This document shows positions 5,099 to 7,183 of a stretch of DNA of 7,183 bases, piece after piece. Position 1 is the first letter of the stretch. Every line of letters begins with the position of its first letter. The DNA is from Candidatus Auribacterota bacterium (GTDB taxonomy: Bacteria > Auribacterota > Tritonobacteria > UBA1439). The translations under genes were made by a program, and so were the position numbers. Location of the stretch: positions 1-7,183 of the forward strand of contig JAPLCY010000135.1 of the NCBI GenBank assembly GCA_026391995.1, given 5' to 3'. The notes under the pieces are model-generated. The model was given only the letters and a program-made list of their open reading frames with translations. It did not search any database and was not told the DNA's origin.

Positions 5099-5158
5099 CC
5101 CCCCACCTTAATCCTTCCCTCGACTGCGCTCGGGACAGGCTCCCCTCAAAGGGGGAGG
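5099..5158. repeat. Dispersed 60-bp repeat, copy 2
   Basis: An ungapped match to 1416-1475 with eight differences, all of them transitions. It sits 65 bases upstream of the GH17 start codon and lacks the GGGTCACTTA boundaries of copy 1. CTCCCC...GGGGGAG can fold into a short hairpin. Confidence 0.75.
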
Positions 5159-5222
5159 AAATCTAAAAGCACCCACACAAAACGGAAGAGAACTTGTTTT
5201 AGTAACTAAGGAGGTGCCCGTT

Positions 5223-6557
5223 ATGCGCATGAACACTCTCGCCCTCGCGTCGTTTGTCATATGCGTCGCCACGGTTACCGCCGGCGCCGCGCCTCAGGAT
5301 TATGTCCACGTGGGCTACCAGCCGTACATCAAGGGCAATCCGAACACGGGGACGAACCCGGGCTGGGGATCATACTCGTACAATGACGTCCTCAATGATA
5401 TGGGGCTGATCAGCGCGCACTTCACTAAAATCAGAACCTGGACGATCCAGTACAGCAACCAGTACATCATCCAGGCCGCGCACGCAAAGGGCGTGAAGGT
5501 CGCCATGGGGGCATGGGGATTCCCGAACTCAACAGCGCCCAACTATTACGACGAGGCCGCATCAAAAGCGGAGATAGACTCAATTGTCGCCCAGGCGAAA
5601 CAGTATCCCGGCACGGTCACCACCATCATCTGCGGCAACGAGAATCTCCAGGACTCTGCCAACCCGAACGGCCTCACGCAGGCAAGAATCGAGGAGCTCA
5701 TGACCTACGCGCAGTCCAGGCTCAACGCCGACGGCCTCTCGGGCATCAAGGTCGCCACCTGCCAGATCGACGGCGTCTGGATCGGCCACGGCTCCCTCGC
5801 GCAATGTGCCGCGCTGGACGAGGTCTGGTGCGACATCTACCCGTTCTGGCACGGCGACGACCCGGGCTCCCCGGCGGTCAGCTATTTTCAGAATTTGTAC
5901 AACCAGGTGAAGGGCGTGGCCGGCGGGAAACCCGTCGTGATCGGCGAAACCGGATGGGCGACGGCGGGGAACAGCACCTGGTGGGGCGGGACATGCAAGC
6001 CGAGCGAGGCGAACGCAAAGACCTATTTCGATTCGATCTCAGCCTGGCTCACCGCCAACAAGGTTGAAGGACACATATTCGAGATGTTCGACGAGCCATG
6101 GAAGTACAGCGCGAACATGAACCAGGAATCCCACTTCGGCATCTTCGAGGGATGGAACCACAACCGGCCGAAGTACGCGATCCCGAATATCAAGAGCGCC
6201 ACGTCTCTCGAGATGCTTCCCGACGCGATGATCGCGGGACAGGGGTTCGCCTACGACGTGGTCTTCGAGGGAAAGATCACGCAGACATTCGACTTCTACC
6301 TCGTCGCGGGCACGCCATCGGGGATGTTCACGCTCAAGCCGAACGGATCGGTCGCCAATGGTATGACGGCGCTCTACCGGCGCGTGCCGAATGCGCGCGG
6401 CCCCATCACCCTGTCGGCCACGCTCCGGGGCGCGGTGCCGGCCTCCCTCGCCGGGCAGGACGTGACTTTCTACGCGGCGGCGATGCCGGCGGGGGTCCCT
6501 CCCAGCGCGGCGAGAGCCCTCCTGCTCGATGACCAGACAGTGACCGTGCAGCAGTAA
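5223..6557 (+). CDS. Secreted GH17-type glycoside hydrolase (beta-1,3-glucanase-like) with extra C-terminal domain
   Basis: A 444-residue protein; the ATG at 5223 lies seven bases after AAGGAGGT, better than the GTG at 5214, which overlaps that site, or the ATG at 5229. A signal peptide spans about residues 1-23, ending near AGAAP. The catalytic barrel (about 25-325) has the clan GH-A pattern: GNEN with the presumed acid/base Glu140 and VVIGETGWATAG with the presumed nucleophile Glu242, then FEMFDEPWK and HFGIFEGWNHNRPKYAI near its end. The ETGW context and RTWT segment fit family GH17, whose members cut or rearrange beta-1,3-glucans. Residues about 330-444 form a separate region (FAYDVVFEGKITQTFDFYLVAG... 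VTFYAAAMPAG), probably a beta-sandwich I cannot name; it may bind glycan or the cell surface. It is apparently monocistronic, preceded by two repeats. Family is well supported; the exact substrate is not. Confidence 0.87.
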   Translation: MRMNTLALASFVICVATVTAGAAPQDYVHVGYQPYIKGNPNTGTNPGWGSYSYNDVLNDMGLISAHFTKIRTWTIQYSNQYIIQAAHAKGVKVAMGAWGFPNSTAPNYYDEAASKAEIDSIVAQAKQYPGTVTTIICGNENLQDSANPNGLTQARIEELMTYAQSRLNADGLSGIKVATCQIDGVWIGHGSLAQCAALDEVWCDIYPFWHGDDPGSPAVSYFQNLYNQVKGVAGGKPVVIGETGWATAGNSTWWGGTCKPSEANAKTYFDSISAWLTANKVEGHIFEMFDEPWKYSANMNQESHFGIFEGWNHNRPKYAIPNIKSATSLEMLPDAMIAGQGFAYDVVFEGKITQTFDFYLVAGTPSGMFTLKPNGSVANGMTALYRRVPNARGPITLSATLRGAVPASLAGQDVTFYAAAMPAGVPPSAARALLLDDQTVTVQQ

Positions 6558-6859
6558 CAGAGTCAGGCGGAGAACCGTGCCGTTCCATCCATTCGCGGGA
6601 GAAATAACCACGATAATTGGGGTCGGACCACGATATAGTGTTGCTGTGGAATTGTATGTGATTATTTCAGGCCTAAAAAAGGGCCTTAGCCGCGATTTTT
6701 GACCCCCAAAATCGGTTCCAAGCCCCATCCGTTATCCGGCATAGCGTCATGCCCCCGGGAGTTGACTAACCTGTCCCCATTTACTAGATGGGATATTGTC
6801 CATCCCTCCTCGGGGTCACCTATTTCCTCCTTTGCAACCCCAGGGGTCAACCGGAAATA
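6558..6859. other. Non-coding 300-bp region with GGGGTC motifs and small hairpins
   Basis: No convincing gene is present between the convergent GH17 and dehydratase-like genes. It contains ACCACGATA twice (6607-6615, 6627-6635) around TTGGGGTCGG, hairpins AGGCC/GGCCT (6669-6686) and CGATTTT/AAAATCG (6693-6714, loop TGACCCCC), and GGGGTCA motifs at 6812 and 6843. The CGATTTT hairpin or the ACCCCAGGGGT dyad near 6837-6847 might end transcription from either side, but neither has a clear T-tract. The sequence looks like eroded REP-type repeats. Confidence 0.5.
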
Positions 6860-7183
6860 TTACACTTGGCGCTCACGAACCTGCGCGCGCCAGTAGTCCA
6901 GGATATCCCTGAGCGTGTCGTCGATGTCGCACTCGGGCTTCCATCCCGTCGCCGCGGCGAATCGCGACGCGTCGCCGCGGATAAGCGGGACATCGGATCT
7001 CCTGAGCCGGCCGGGATCCTGCCGCACCTCGATCTTCGCCGTCGAAAGGGCGAGCAGGCGGTCAAGGATATCCCTCACGCTGTACGCCTTCCCCGAACAG
7101 ATGTTGTATATCTCTCCCGGCTCACAGCGCTCGGCCGCCAGGTGGTATGCCCGCGCCATGTCGCGCACATCGGTGAAGTCACG
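6860..7183 (-). CDS. GDP-mannose 4,6-dehydratase-like SDR enzyme, C-terminal part (5' end outside window)
   Basis: The minus-strand frame runs from the right edge to the TAA at 6862-6860, giving the last 107 residues. It opens with RDFTDVRDMARAYHLAAE, the conserved RDF(T/V)xVRDxxRAY block of GDP-mannose 4,6-dehydratases and related NAD(P)-dependent sugar nucleotide epimerases/dehydratases. Next come PGEIYNICSGKAYSVRDILDRLL, then DPGRLRRSDVPLIRGDASRF and TGWKPECDIDDTLRDILDYWR, all typical of the substrate-binding C-terminal lobe. The DPxRLRxSDVP segment favours GDP-mannose 4,6-dehydratase or the related GDP-4-keto-6-deoxy-mannose reductase over UDP-glucose epimerases. These enzymes make GDP-deoxysugars such as GDP-fucose or GDP-rhamnose for surface polysaccharides. 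The NAD-binding Rossmann half and the YxxxK site are outside the window, so the exact reaction is not settled. Confidence 0.88.
   Translation of the reverse strand, partial: RDFTDVRDMARAYHLAAERCEPGEIYNICSGKAYSVRDILDRLLALSTAKIEVRQDPGRLRRSDVPLIRGDASRFAAATGWKPECDIDDTLRDILDYWRAQVRERQV

Noticed and set aside
6669..6686. AGGCC-TAAAAAAG-GGCCT as the GH17 terminator
   Set aside because: The stem is only five bases, the A-run is in the loop rather than a T-run after the stem, and it is over 110 bases past the stop codon.
5513..6728. Alternative frames within the GH17 gene (5513-6067, 6098-6532 plus; 6039-6728 minus)
   Set aside because: Arg/Gly/Pro-rich translations typical of out-of-frame reading in GC-rich genes; the GH17 frame has the catalytic motifs.

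Overview
This window looks like a chromosomal fragment of an uncultured Gram-negative (diderm) bacterium with moderately high GC. The supporting signs are a lipoprotein with a lipobox, an ECF sigma/anti-sigma pair with a periplasmic Spy-like protein, exported carbohydrate-active proteins and consistently strong AGGAGG-type ribosome binding sites. The repeat-rich intergenic regions recall candidate-phylum genomes, but I cannot assign a lineage from sequence alone. I see no rRNA, tRNA, CRISPR array, prophage or intact transposase.

Layout, left to right. (1) 1-891 (+): the 3' part of a gene for a five-bladed beta-propeller protein of the arabinanase/levansucrase-like fold. (2) 954-1238 (-): a small lipoprotein with a hydrophobic C-terminus, preceded by an extended -10 promoter. 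(3) 1239-1687: intergenic, holding a 118-bp element bounded by inverted repeats, a dispersed 60-bp repeat and a 14-bp palindrome. (4) 1688-2242 (-): an HdeD/DUF308 membrane protein. (5) 2334-2895: a dense block of two repeat families (A, then three tandem B units). (6) 3033-4117 (+): an ECF sigma factor gene overlapping its zinc-finger anti-sigma gene by four bases. (7) 4241-4801 (+): a Spy/CpxP-like LTxxQ periplasmic protein. (8) 4813-5158: a large nested inverted repeat, a second copy of repeat A and a second copy of the 60-bp repeat. (9) 5223-6557 (+): a secreted GH17-type glycoside hydrolase with an extra C-terminal domain. (10) 6558-6859: non-coding sequence rich in GGGGTC motifs. (11) 6860-7183 (-): the C-terminal end of a GDP-mannose 4,6-dehydratase-like sugar nucleotide enzyme, running off the right edge.

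The clearest functional story is an envelope-stress circuit. Sigma-E-type promoter motifs with the same 15-base spacing lie directly upstream of the sigma gene (GGAACTA-N15-TGTCCAA) and of the Spy-like gene (GGAACTT-N15-CGTCAAA). This predicts that the sigma factor activates itself and the periplasmic protein, while the membrane anti-sigma factor restrains it. The second story is the repeats: families A and B differ in sequence but share one architecture, namely tandem half-sites, a central hairpin with an ACTTTAGT core, then further tandem half-sites. The stem differences between families are compensated on the opposite arm. I found no convincing new multi-gene defence or biosynthetic system.
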